From contig NZ_CP073318.1 of assembly GCF_018263855.1 (NCBI RefSeq), positions 1,736,001 to 1,800,000 of the forward strand: a DNA stretch of 64,000 bases. The letters run 5' to 3'. Positions within the stretch are counted from its first letter, which is position 1. Each line of letters opens with the position of its first letter. Positions 25,187 to 33,354 of this stretch are shown here, one piece after another. The notes below the pieces were generated by a model. It was not told the DNA's origin. It did no database searches and saw only the letters and a program-made list of their open reading frames with translations. Made by a program: the position numbers and the translations under genes. The DNA comes from Kutzneria sp. CA-103260. GTDB taxonomy: Bacteria > Actinomycetota > Actinomycetes > Mycobacteriales > Pseudonocardiaceae.

Positions 25187-26640
25187 GTGGTCACCATGGC
25201 GGACCCGAACCAGGCCTGGAGCGCGGTCTCCAGGTCGCCGTCGATCCAGGCGACGTAGCCGTCGGGTCGGACCAGCAGCGCCTCGGGGCGGTTGGGCTCG
25301 GTGGCGGTGGCGGTGACGACGCGAACCCGGCCGGCGGCAGCGGCGGTGAGCTCGGGGGTTCGCTGCCCACCGGTGAGGTCGAGCAGGAAGCCCTGGCCGG
25401 CGTGCAGCAGGCGCATGGCCCCAAGCGATTCGCCGTCCACCAGCAGCGGCCAGTCCGGCAACCGGGTGCCCAGCAACGGATGCTCGGCGCCTCCGCCGGG
25501 CATGGGGTAGCGCACGTCCAGGCCGGTGATCATCTCGGAGAGGAACTTGTTGACCTCACGGAACGCCATCAGCTCGGCGAACAGATCGCGCAGCGGATCG
25601 ACGGAGGGGCTGGGGTTCATCAGGGCGAGCTGGGCCTGGGTGTTGTGGCAGACCCGCTTGGCCACGGGGTGCCGTTCCGCGTGGTAGGTGTCCAGCAGCT
25701 CCTCGGACGCCTCGCCGCGGGCGACGGCGGCCAGCTTCCAGCCGAGGTTCACGGCGTCCTGGACACCGGTGTTGAGCCCCTGCCCGCCGGCGGGGAAGTG
25801 CACGTGCGCGGCGTCGCCGGCCAGGAAAACGCGGCCGGAGCGGTAGTTCTCGGCCTGCCGGGTGGCGTTGCCGAAGCGGGACAACCAGTACGTCTCGCCG
25901 ACTTCGATGTCCAGGCCGGTGACCCGGCGGGTGGTGTCGATCAGCTCCTGGAGCGTCACGGGGTCGTCCCGGTGCGCGGTCGGCGGCACGAACTCGGCGG
26001 CGACGATGCGGTACCGGTCGCCGCCCAGCGGCACGGTGCCGAAGACGCCGCCGGAGCAGCGGCTGAGGTGCGGGCCGGTGGGCGTCTGGTCCAGCTGCAC
26101 GTCGCCGAGCACGGCGTTGAGGGTGGAGGAGTTGCCGGGGAAGCCGATGCCGGCGAGCTTGCGGACCCGGCTGCTGCCGCCGTCGCAGCCGACGATGTAG
26201 TCGGCGGCCAGCTCGTACTCGCCGGCCGGGCCGCCGACGGTGAGCCGCACGCCGTCGGCGTCCTGGGCGAGGCCGAGCAACTCGTGCCCACGGCGGAGAT
26301 CGGCGCCGAGCTCGACGGCCCGTTCCTCCAGCAGCGCCTCGGTCCGTGACTGCGGGACCATCAGGGCGTAGGTGTGCCGGCCGTCGAGCTGGTCGAGCTC
26401 CAGCAGCCGCATGCCGGCGAAGTGCCCCTTGGGCCACACCGGCGCGCCCTCGCTGAACCGGTCGAGCAGGCCCCGCTGGTCGAGCACCTCGACGGTGCGT
26501 GAGTGCAGGCCGAGGGCCCGGGACTGGCCGGTGGGCCGGGAAAGGCGTTCCAGCACGATCGGCCGCACCCCGGCCAGGCCCAGTTCACAGGCCAGCATCA
26601 GGCCGACGGGACCGGCCCCCACCACGACGACTGTGCGCAT
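25171..26640 (-). CDS. FAD-dependent aromatic polyketide monooxygenase
   Basis: 489 residues. Class A flavoprotein hydroxylase of the PgaE/RdmE/OxyS type: FAD motif VVVVGAGPVGLMLACELGLAG, the DG motif YIVGCDGGSSRVRKLAGI, the GD motif RVFLAGDAAHVHFPAGGQGLN and a C-terminal thioredoxin-like domain. It should hydroxylate a phenolic polyketide ring or open it in a Baeyer-Villiger manner, using NAD(P)H and O2. Placed at the left border of the type II PKS cluster, next to the TetR/exporter pair, so a tailoring role is likely. Confidence 0.92.
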   Translation of the reverse strand: MRTVVVVGAGPVGLMLACELGLAGVRPIVLERLSRPTGQSRALGLHSRTVEVLDQRGLLDRFSEGAPVWPKGHFAGMRLLELDQLDGRHTYALMVPQSRTEALLEERAVELGADLRRGHELLGLAQDADGVRLTVGGPAGEYELAADYIVGCDGGSSRVRKLAGIGFPGNSSTLNAVLGDVQLDQTPTGPHLSRCSGGVFGTVPLGGDRYRIVAAEFVPPTAHRDDPVTLQELIDTTRRVTGLDIEVGETYWLSRFGNATRQAENYRSGRVFLAGDAAHVHFPAGGQGLNTGVQDAVNLGWKLAAVARGEASEELLDTYHAERHPVAKRVCHNTQAQLALMNPSPSVDPLRDLFAELMAFREVNKFLSEMITGLDVRYPMPGGGAEHPLLGTRLPDWPLLVDGESLGAMRLLHAGQGFLLDLTGGQRTPELTAAAAGRVRVVTATATEPNRPEALLVRPDGYVAWIDGDLETALQAWFGSAMVTTQFRV

Positions 26641-26703
26641 GCCTCTAACCGTCGTCCAGCGACCGGATTCCCGTCAAAGGCGGGCGACCTGGGCTTTCAG
26701 TGG

Positions 26704-27330
26704 TCAGTCAGCGGCGCTGTAGGCCCTGAGGAACACCTGGACCCCGCTGGTGACGATGTCGTCGACCCGGCTGGCCGGCACGTCGACCGCGCCGAACAGC
26801 GACATCGTCTGCACCTCGCCGATCAGCAGGGAGGTGAGCTGGTTGGCGGCCCGCTCGGGGTCGGGCACGGTCAGCACACCGCGGCCGGACAGCCGGGTCA
26901 GGTGCGCGGTCAGCTTGGGCTGGGCCTGCCCGGGGCCGGCGTTCTGCCACGCGGCCAGCAGTTGGGGGTAGCGGGTGGCCTCGCCGACGATCAGCCGTCG
27001 CAGCGCGGCCAGGTCCTCCTGGGCCAGCAGCGCCGTCCAGGCCCGGCCCAGCCGCACCAGCCCGGCCGCCAGGTCGGCCTCGTCCAGCAGGATCTCGTCC
27101 AGCACGGCCAGGAACCGCTCGGCGACCGGTTGCAGCATGGCGTCGATCACCGAGAGGAACAGGTTCTCCTTGTCCCGGTAGTAGTTGTAGATCGTCTGCT
27201 TGGACACGCCCGCCTCGGTCGCGATCACGTCCACGCTCGCGCCCACGTATCCCTCGCGGACGAACACCTGGGCGGCCGCCCGCACGACGGACTGCCGCTT
27301 GGCGGGCAAGGTCTCGACTGACATGTGCAC
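26704..27330 (-). CDS. TetR-family repressor of the cluster exporter
   Basis: 208 residues. Helix-turn-helix: ASVDVIATEAGVSKQTIYN then YYRDKENLFLSVI; C-terminal TetR_C-type ligand domain. GTG 27330 follows AAGGGGA at proper spacing; ATG 27324 is an alternative. Divergent from an MFS drug exporter with two operator-like palindromes between them: the classic layout of a repressor released by the pathway product to switch on self-resistance. Confidence 0.93.
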   Translation of the reverse strand: MHMSVETLPAKRQSVVRAAAQVFVREGYVGASVDVIATEAGVSKQTIYNYYRDKENLFLSVIDAMLQPVAERFLAVLDEILLDEADLAAGLVRLGRAWTALLAQEDLAALRRLIVGEATRYPQLLAAWQNAGPGQAQPKLTAHLTRLSGRGVLTVPDPERAANQLTSLLIGEVQTMSLFGAVDVPASRVDDIVTSGVQVFLRAYSAAD

Positions 27331-27350
27331 CAGTGTCCCCTTGTTCAGTT

Positions 27351-27366
27351 TGGACTCACTAGTCTA
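27351..27366. promoter_or_regulatory. second TetR half-site palindrome
   Basis: TGGACTCACTAGTCTA holds GACT and AGTC half sites with 4-bp spacing and shares the GGACT/AGTC words of the main operator 8 bp further on. Confidence 0.45.
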
Positions 27367-27373
27367 TAGTTAT

Positions 27374-27394
27374 TGGACTAGACCGTCTAGTCCA
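27374..27394. promoter_or_regulatory. 21-bp perfect TetR operator
   Basis: TGGACTAGAC, one central C, GTCTAGTCCA: 10-bp arms with exact symmetry between the divergent TetR and MFS genes, ending 11 bp before the MFS start. Confidence 0.8.
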
Positions 27395-27404
27395 TGGAGT
27401 GGGT

Positions 27405-28787
27405 ATGGTCAGCACACCGACCACCGCGCCGCGGCGTCTCGATCCGGCCCTGCTCAAGCTGGCCGGCGTCGTGGTGCTCGGCGCGCTGATGTCCTCCCTG
27501 GACACCACCGTGGTCAACGTCGGCGTGGACACGCTGTCCGAGCAGCTGCACGCCTCGCTGCCCGCGGTCCAGTGGGTCAGCACCAGCTACCTGCTCGCGC
27601 TGGCCGTGGTGATCCCGCTGTCCGGCTGGGCGGTGGACCGCTGGGGCGCCAAGCGGGTCTGGATGGGGGCGCTGACCCTGTTCCTGGTCGGCTCGGCGCT
27701 GTGCGGCCTGGCGACCAACATCGGCGAGCTGATCGCCTTCCGCGCGTTGCAGGGCCTGGGCGGCGGTCTGCTCATGCCGGTGCTGCAGACGATCCTGGCC
27801 CGCGCGGCCGGCCCGGCGCTGATCGGCCGGCTGATGAGCGTGGTCACGCTGCCGGTCATGCTGTCGCCGGTGTTCGGCCCGGTGCTGGCCGGCTTCCTGA
27901 TCGACACGCTCGGCTGGCAGTGGATCTTCTACATCAACGTGCCGATCGGCATTGTCGCGCTGGCCCTGGCGGCGCTGCGGCTGCCGGCCGGCGAGCCCAA
28001 GGCGGGGGAGCGGCTGGACTGGGTGAGCATGATCCTGCTCTCGCCGGGCCTGGCCGCCGTCGTCTACGGGCTGATCGTGGTCGGCGACGGCGGCGACCCG
28101 CTCGGGCTGGCCTGGCTGGCCGGCGGCCTGGTGCTGACCGGCCTGTTCTGCCGGCACGTGCTGACCACCAAGCACAAGCCGCTGCTGGACCTGAGGCTGT
28201 TCGGCACTCGCGGCTTCTCCGTCTCGGCCGTCGGCACGTTCCTGTTGGGCGCGGGCCTGTTCGGCGCGATGTTCCTGATCCCGCTGTACTACCAGCTGGG
28301 CCAGGGGCAGACCGCGTTGCAGGCCGGCTTGCTGCTGTTGCCGCAAGGTGTCGGCGTGGCCCTGGTCTCGCCGTTCACCGGCCGGCTCACCGATCGCTTC
28401 GGCGTCCGGGCGGTGGTCGCGATCGGCGTGCTGGCCATCGTCGCCGGCACGATCCCGTTCACGATGCTGAGCGCGCACCCCGACGACGTGGTGCTCATCG
28501 GCGCTCTGGTGGTGCGCGGCCTCGGCCTCGGCGCCACCATGATGCCGACCATGGCCGCCGCGTATCTGGTGGTGGGCAAGGAAAGCGTGCCCCGCGCGGC
28601 CACCCTGCTGACCATCTGCCAGCGAGTCGGCGGCTCACTGGCCACCGCGGTGCTCGCGGTGATCCTGCACAGCCTGCTCGCCGGCAACCCCGCCCCCGTG
28701 GCGTTCAGCCAGACCTTCCTGTGCGCCTTGGTGATCGCCCTGTTCGCCCTGGTGCCCGCGTTACTGCTTCCGCGCAAAACCTCGTAA
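27405..28787 (+). CDS. DHA2-type MFS drug exporter
   Basis: 460 residues from ATG 27405, which has GGAG five bases before it. DHA2/EmrB (14-helix) hallmarks: LDTTVVNVGVDTLSEQL in helix 1, WVSTSYLLALAVVIPLSGW, DRWGAKRVW (motif A), and PVFGPVLAGFLID (antiporter motif C). Expected to pump the polyketide or a related drug out with proton antiport. Followed 13 bp later by the flavin reductase gene, so co-transcribed with it and controlled by the divergent TetR. Confidence 0.94.
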   Translation: MVSTPTTAPRRLDPALLKLAGVVVLGALMSSLDTTVVNVGVDTLSEQLHASLPAVQWVSTSYLLALAVVIPLSGWAVDRWGAKRVWMGALTLFLVGSALCGLATNIGELIAFRALQGLGGGLLMPVLQTILARAAGPALIGRLMSVVTLPVMLSPVFGPVLAGFLIDTLGWQWIFYINVPIGIVALALAALRLPAGEPKAGERLDWVSMILLSPGLAAVVYGLIVVGDGGDPLGLAWLAGGLVLTGLFCRHVLTTKHKPLLDLRLFGTRGFSVSAVGTFLLGAGLFGAMFLIPLYYQLGQGQTALQAGLLLLPQGVGVALVSPFTGRLTDRFGVRAVVAIGVLAIVAGTIPFTMLSAHPDDVVLIGALVVRGLGLGATMMPTMAAAYLVVGKESVPRAATLLTICQRVGGSLATAVLAVILHSLLAGNPAPVAFSQTFLCALVIALFALVPALLLPRKTS

Positions 28788-28800
28788 GGAGACAACACCC

Positions 28801-29430
28801 GTGGCACACCTTCTGCACATCGACACCTCCTCCCGGCAGGAGGGGTCGGTCAGCCGCGAGCTGACGCGTGCCTTCGCCGACGCGTGGACCGCGGCCCATC
28901 CCGACGGCACCGTGACCTACCGCGACCTCGCGGTGAACCCCGTGCCGTACCCGGACATGCCCGACCTGGCTACCTCCACGCTGCCCGCCGGCCAGCGGCC
29001 CGAGCACCTGGAGGACAGCTTCGCGATCACCGACACCCTGATCGAGGAACTGGAGGCCGCCGACACCTACGTCATCGGCGCGCCGATGTACAACTTCATG
29101 GTCTCGGCCAGCCTCAAGGCGTGGGTGGACCGGATCGTGCTGCCCGGCCGCACCTTCGACACCGAGACCCGCCAGGGCAAGCTGGTCGACAAGGACGTCA
29201 CGATCATCACCTCGCGCGGCGGCTCCTACGCACCGGGCACCCCGCGGGCCGGCTTCGACTTCCAGGAGCCGTGGCTGAAGGCGGCGCTGGGCCAGGTCGG
29301 CCTGGACGACATCCGGTTCATCCACGCCGAGATGACGCTGGCCAAGGTCATGCCCAAGCTGGCCCAGTTCGTGCCGCTGGCCGAGGAGAGCTACGACAAG
29401 GCGCTGGCCACCATCAAGTCCCTCTTCTGA
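28801..29430 (+). CDS. FMN-dependent NAD(P)H quinone/azo-reductase
   Basis: 209 residues with the flavodoxin-like AzoR fold: LLHIDTSSRQEGSVSRELT phosphate-binding start, PMYNFMVSASLKAWVDRIV (flavin site, PMYNF is characteristic) and ITSRGGSY. GTG 28801 follows AAGGAG. Such enzymes reduce quinones with two electrons; in aromatic polyketide loci they supply reduced flavin or protect against quinone products. In operon with the exporter, so either a resistance or a tailoring role. Confidence 0.9.
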   Translation: MAHLLHIDTSSRQEGSVSRELTRAFADAWTAAHPDGTVTYRDLAVNPVPYPDMPDLATSTLPAGQRPEHLEDSFAITDTLIEELEAADTYVIGAPMYNFMVSASLKAWVDRIVLPGRTFDTETRQGKLVDKDVTIITSRGGSYAPGTPRAGFDFQEPWLKAALGQVGLDDIRFIHAEMTLAKVMPKLAQFVPLAEESYDKALATIKSLF

Positions 29431-29498
29431 GGTTCCATCCCTTTGGGGGAGATAAGTCCTATTTCCGAAGCGTCCCCACCCCTCACCGGGGCGCTTCC

Positions 29499-29536
29499 CT
29501 GGGTTCCCGCCCGGCCCCCGTCGGGCGGGAACCCAG
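29499..29536 (+). terminator. 15-bp perfect hairpin after the reductase gene
   Basis: CTGGGTTCCCGCCCG (29499-29513) and its complement (29522-29536). It separates the exporter operon from the methyltransferase operon. Confidence 0.8.
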
Positions 29537-29623
29537 CCGTGTCTTCAGAGGTCCATCAGGTGTCTTTGAGCGCCGATCCGCACCCTCGATCCGGTAAACC
29601 GCAACGAGGGCAAGGGGCGCCAG

Positions 29624-30616
29624 ATGGGCAACACCGACACGGCTGCGATCGTCCGCCTGAACACGGCGTACGCGCAGTCGAAGATCCTGCACGGCGCGGT
29701 CGAGGTCGGCCTGTTCGAGCTGCTGGCCGAGGGGCCGGCCACGGCCGCCGAGATCCGTGACCGGCTGGATCTGCACCCCAGGCTGCTGCGTGACTTCCTC
29801 AACGCGCTGGTCGCGCTCGGGCTGCTGGAGCGCGACGACCGGCACTACCGCAACTCGCCGGCCGCGGCCGAGGTGCTGGTGCCGGGCGGCCCGGTCTTCC
29901 TGGGCGCCCGGATCAAGACGGCCAGCCAGCGGCATTACGCGATGTGGGGCCGGCTGGCCGAGGCGCTGCGTGACGGCAAGCCGACCGGCCACACCGCGTT
30001 CGACAAGCTCTACGAGAACCCGGTCGCCGCCAAGAACTTCCTGGTGCACATGGACGCCAACAACGCGGTCGTCGCCCCGCAGCTGGCCAAGGTCGTGGAC
30101 TGGTCGCAGTACCGGAGCTTCGTCGACGTGGGCGGCGCCCGCGGCAACGTGGCGGCGCGCCTCGTCCAGGCCCACCCGCACCTGCAGGGCGGGGTCATGG
30201 AGCTGCCCGGCATCGAGCCGCTGTTCCACGAGCTGATGGCCGAGCTGGGCGTGACCGGCAAGGTCGACTTCCACGCGGGCGACTTCTTCGCCGACCCGAT
30301 GCCGGCGACCGACGTGATCGTCTTCGGTCACGTGCTGCACGACTGGGACGCCGCCGCGAACCAGCAGCTGCTCGAACAGGCCTACGCGGCGATCCGGCCC
30401 GGCGGCGCGGTCGTGGTGTACGACCAGATGCTCGACGAGCAGGCGCCGGACCTGCGCAGCCTGATCGGCAGCATCAACGTCGCGCTGATCACCGAGGGCG
30501 GCGGCGAGTACACCGTGGCCGAGGGGCGGGCGATGGTGGAGAAGGCCGGCTTCACGTTCCAGTCCGCGACCAAGCTGTCCGAGGGCAACGACACCGTGCT
30601 GGTGGCCACCCGATGA
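29624..30616 (+). CDS. SAM-dependent O-methyltransferase
   Basis: 330 residues. N-terminal winged-helix dimerisation domain (ILHGAVEVGLFELLAEGPAT, LHPRLLRDFLNALVALGLL) and Rossmann methyltransferase core with FVDVGGARGNVAARL, GDFFADPMPATDVI, GHVLHDWD and the ending EKAGFTF. This is the acetylserotonin/hydroxyneurosporene-type class used on phenols of aromatic polyketides. The His of HDWD would be the catalytic base. Starts an operon (ATGA overlap) with a monooxygenase and an SDR. Confidence 0.93.
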   Translation: MGNTDTAAIVRLNTAYAQSKILHGAVEVGLFELLAEGPATAAEIRDRLDLHPRLLRDFLNALVALGLLERDDRHYRNSPAAAEVLVPGGPVFLGARIKTASQRHYAMWGRLAEALRDGKPTGHTAFDKLYENPVAAKNFLVHMDANNAVVAPQLAKVVDWSQYRSFVDVGGARGNVAARLVQAHPHLQGGVMELPGIEPLFHELMAELGVTGKVDFHAGDFFADPMPATDVIVFGHVLHDWDAAANQQLLEQAYAAIRPGGAVVVYDQMLDEQAPDLRSLIGSINVALITEGGGEYTVAEGRAMVEKAGFTFQSATKLSEGNDTVLVATR

Positions 30617-32136
30617 CCACCGATGTGCTGCTGGTCGGCGCGGGCCCGGTCGGTCTGGTGGTGGCCCACGAGCTGAGTCGCCGGGGTGTGCGGGTGCGCC
30701 TGGTCGACGCGGCCAAGGGGCCGGCCGTGACCAGTCGCGCGCTGGCCACCCACCCCCGCTCGCTTGAGGTCTACGACCAGATGGGCGTGCTGGCCGACCT
30801 GTTGCCGAGGGGCCGGCAGGTCACCCATTTCACCCTGCACAGCGGCCGCAGCGAGGCTCGCATGGACGCGGACTACTCGCGGCTGCCGACCCGGTTCCCG
30901 TTCACGCTGATGATCGACCAGGTGATCGCCGAGGAGGTGCTGCGCACCGCCGTGGCCCGGCACGGCGTCGAGGTCGAGTGGGAAACCCGGCTGGAGACGT
31001 TCACTGACGAGGGCGACCAGGTGCGGGCGGTGCTGCGGCACGCCGACGGCCGCGCCGAGGAGATCACCGTGCCGTGGCTGGTCGGCACCGACGGCGGGCA
31101 CAGCACCGTGCGCAAGCAGCTGGGGCTGCCGCTGATCGGCGACTCCTCGGAGACCTGGCTGATCGCCGACGCGCAGGTGGACACCGACCTGCCGCAGAAC
31201 AGCATCCACTGGGTGCGCACCCCGACCGGGACCGTGATGCTGGTTCCGTTCCCGGACAAGGGAAAGTGGCGGCTGCTGGACACCGCCGACGCCAGCTACG
31301 ACGGCGACGACGACGCGGTGGGCCGCCGGTTCCAGGACAAGATCCGGGTCGGCGTCGGCCAGGCCCTCACCGTGCACCGGCCCAGCTGGGTCTCGGTGTT
31401 CACCATCCAGCAGCGGATGATCCCGGCCATGCGCAAGGGCCGGTGCTTCGTGGCCGGCGACGCCGCGCACGTGCACAGCCCGGCTTCGGGCCAGGGCCTG
31501 AACACCGGCATCCAGGACGGCTACAATCTGGCCTGGAAGCTGGCCATGGTCGTGCGGGGCCACGCCGGAACGTCCCTTGTGGACAGTTACTCGGCCGAGC
31601 GGGTGCCGGTGGGTCGCAAGCTGCTCGGCTCGACCAAGACGGCTACCGGGCTGGTGACGCTGAAGAGCATCGGCGTGCTGATCGGCATCACCGTCCTGCG
31701 CACGGTGAAACCGCTGCGAAACAAGATCGAGCGCAAGATCATGGGCGGCATGTCGGCGCTCGGACTGTCCTATGTCGACAGTCCGCTCACGACTTCCGGT
31801 GACGGCGAGCGGTTGCTGAAGGTGGATGCCGACGGCGCGCGCAGCCCAGGCTGGGCGGCGCTGGTCGAGGAGGCCCGGGATCCGCGCTGGACCCTGCTGG
31901 TGTTCTCGCCGTCCGACGACGCCACCCGGTTGCTGGACAAGGAACAGGGGGCGTGGCTGTCGGTGCGGTCCGTGCTGCGGTCGCCATCGACCGCGGTGAA
32001 CCCGTTGCCGGACACCGACGGCCGGCTGCACGCCGATTTCGGGGCGGGGCCGGGGAGTTGGGTGCTGGTGCGCCCGGACGGCTATGTGTCGGCGACCGGC
32101 AGCGGCGCTGTCGTCCTACCGGAACTGGGGCTGTGA
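30613..32136 (+). CDS. FAD-dependent aromatic monooxygenase
   Basis: 507 residues. FAD motif VLLVGAGPVGLVVAHELSRRG, arginine motif TSRALATHPRSLEVYDQMG, DG motif VGTDGGHSTVRKQLG, GD motif CFVAGDAAHVHSPASGQGLN, and a C-terminal thioredoxin-like domain ending LVRPDGYVSATG. Same class as the enzyme at 25.2 kb but distinct in sequence. ATG overlaps the methyltransferase stop (ATGA). Predicted ring hydroxylase of the polyketide. Confidence 0.93.
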   Translation: MTTDVLLVGAGPVGLVVAHELSRRGVRVRLVDAAKGPAVTSRALATHPRSLEVYDQMGVLADLLPRGRQVTHFTLHSGRSEARMDADYSRLPTRFPFTLMIDQVIAEEVLRTAVARHGVEVEWETRLETFTDEGDQVRAVLRHADGRAEEITVPWLVGTDGGHSTVRKQLGLPLIGDSSETWLIADAQVDTDLPQNSIHWVRTPTGTVMLVPFPDKGKWRLLDTADASYDGDDDAVGRRFQDKIRVGVGQALTVHRPSWVSVFTIQQRMIPAMRKGRCFVAGDAAHVHSPASGQGLNTGIQDGYNLAWKLAMVVRGHAGTSLVDSYSAERVPVGRKLLGSTKTATGLVTLKSIGVLIGITVLRTVKPLRNKIERKIMGGMSALGLSYVDSPLTTSGDGERLLKVDADGARSPGWAALVEEARDPRWTLLVFSPSDDATRLLDKEQGAWLSVRSVLRSPSTAVNPLPDTDGRLHADFGAGPGSWVLVRPDGYVSATGSGAVVLPELGL

Positions 32137-32870
32137 TGGACTACGGACTGGCCGGCAAGATCGCGTTGATCACTGGGGCGAGCGGCGGGATCGGCGGCAG
32201 TGCCGCCCGTTCCTACGCGCGGGAGGGCGCACAGGTCGCCGTGGCCTATCGCGGCAACGTTGACGGGGCCAAGCAGTTGGCCGAGGAACTGGGGGGCGGC
32301 AGCTTCGCCGTCCGGTACCTCCTGGAAGAGCCGGAAGCCGCTTTTGCGGAGGTGGCCGACCGCTGCGGCGGCGTGGATGTGCTGGTGACCAGCGCGGTCA
32401 AGCCCGGCGCCCGGCGCGGGCCAGCTGCGCCGTTCGAGTCGTTGCCGGTCGACGCCTACGCCGGCTTCCTCGACGACAACCTCACCGGGACGCTGCGCAC
32501 GGTCCAGCTGGCGCTGCCGACGATGAGACAGCGGGGTTGGGGCCGGATCGTGCTGGTGTCCTCGCGGGTGGTGGACGGCGGCAAGCCGGGCCGGGAGGTC
32601 TACGGGGCGGCCAAGGCCGGCCTGCACGGGTTCGCCAGCTCGCTGAGCTGGGACGTCGGCCGGGACGGGGTGCTGGTCAACGTGGTCTGCCCGGGCATGG
32701 TCGCCGGCACGGCGGGCCTGCCGCCGGAGGCGGTGGCCGGCGAGTGCGCGCGCACACCGACCGGGCGGCTGAGCACACCGGACGAGGTGGCCGAGGCCGT
32801 CATCTGGCTCGGATCGGGCGCTAACGGAAATGTGACCGGTCAGGTACTCACTGTTGCCGGTGGCCGCTGA
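32136..32870 (+). CDS. SDR-family oxidoreductase
   Basis: 244 residues. Rossmann start KIALITGASGGIGGSAAR, catalytic Ser in VLVSSRVV, YxxxK as VYGAAKAG, C-terminal NVTGQVLTVAGGR. Start ATG 32136 shares one base with the previous stop (TGATG). Likely a post-PKS ketone or quinone reductase. The NNAG motif is replaced by TSAV, which is unusual and may alter substrate or activity. Confidence 0.9.
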   Translation: MDYGLAGKIALITGASGGIGGSAARSYAREGAQVAVAYRGNVDGAKQLAEELGGGSFAVRYLLEEPEAAFAEVADRCGGVDVLVTSAVKPGARRGPAAPFESLPVDAYAGFLDDNLTGTLRTVQLALPTMRQRGWGRIVLVSSRVVDGGKPGREVYGAAKAGLHGFASSLSWDVGRDGVLVNVVCPGMVAGTAGLPPEAVAGECARTPTGRLSTPDEVAEAVIWLGSGANGNVTGQVLTVAGGR

Positions 32871-32928
32871 AACGGTTTTCTGGCACCTTTGTTCGGCTGA
32901 TCGTGCCCCTTTGGACTTGACGGGTTAA

Positions 32929-32942
32929 GTGTCAGGTGACAC
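32929..32942. promoter_or_regulatory. 14-bp palindrome in the SARP upstream region
   Basis: GTGTCA-GG-TGACAC, an exact inverted repeat, about 400 bp before the SARP gene; TTGACG and TTAAG precede it. Possibly a regulator site. Confidence 0.4.
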
Positions 32943-32978
32943 CGTCCTGCGTAAACACTGGGGCGGTGTCCGCTTTTG

Positions 32979-32995
32979 TTCGTTAATTTTCGTTA
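32979..32995. promoter_or_regulatory. heptamer direct repeat, possible SARP-type site
   Basis: TTCGTTA occurs twice at a 10-bp period (32979-32985, 32989-32995) in an AT-rich stretch. SARP proteins bind direct heptamers, usually at an 11-bp period, so this is only a candidate. Confidence 0.35.
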
Positions 32996-33093
32996 CGTGT
33001 ACGGATGGCATTCGATGTATCTCACACCGATCGCCGCTGCTCGTGTCTGATTGGTGTGGTTTCAATAGCCGGGTGGGGCCAGGAATCCGGGCA

Positions 33094-33139
33094 CGTACGG
33101 TAACGCATGCTGGACGCTGCGTTTCCGTACGTTTGTACG
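33094..33139. promoter_or_regulatory. nested inverted repeats before the SARP gene
   Basis: CGTACGGTAACGCA (33094-33107) and TGCGTTTCCGTACG (33118-33131) are complementary with one mismatch in 14. The right arm overlaps a second palindrome, CGTAC-GTTT-GTACG (33126-33139). The 484-bp gap 32871-33354 holds no gene and is clearly a complex promoter for the cluster activator. Confidence 0.65.
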
Positions 33140-33354
33140 ATGGTGAACCGCGTTTGTGCTGCTATGGTCGGGTGTGGTTGGCCGACTGGGGTCTGGGGAC
33201 AAGTTAATGGATTCGTGATTGGCGGGCCGAGGGGGGCTCGACGGGCGGTGCTGGTCGCCGAACAACATCAATTCGTCTCGGTCATCGGCGCGCGGGACGA
33301 GTGCATTCGGATGTAGTCACTGCCCTTGGGGCAAATGGAGGAATGGGGGACTCG

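Noticed and set aside
33301..33354. SARP start at GTG 33301 or ATG 33343
   Set aside because: GTG 33301 has no good ribosome site and adds a non-conserved leader; ATG 33343 sits one base from GGAGG. GTG 33355 gives the family-typical N-terminus.
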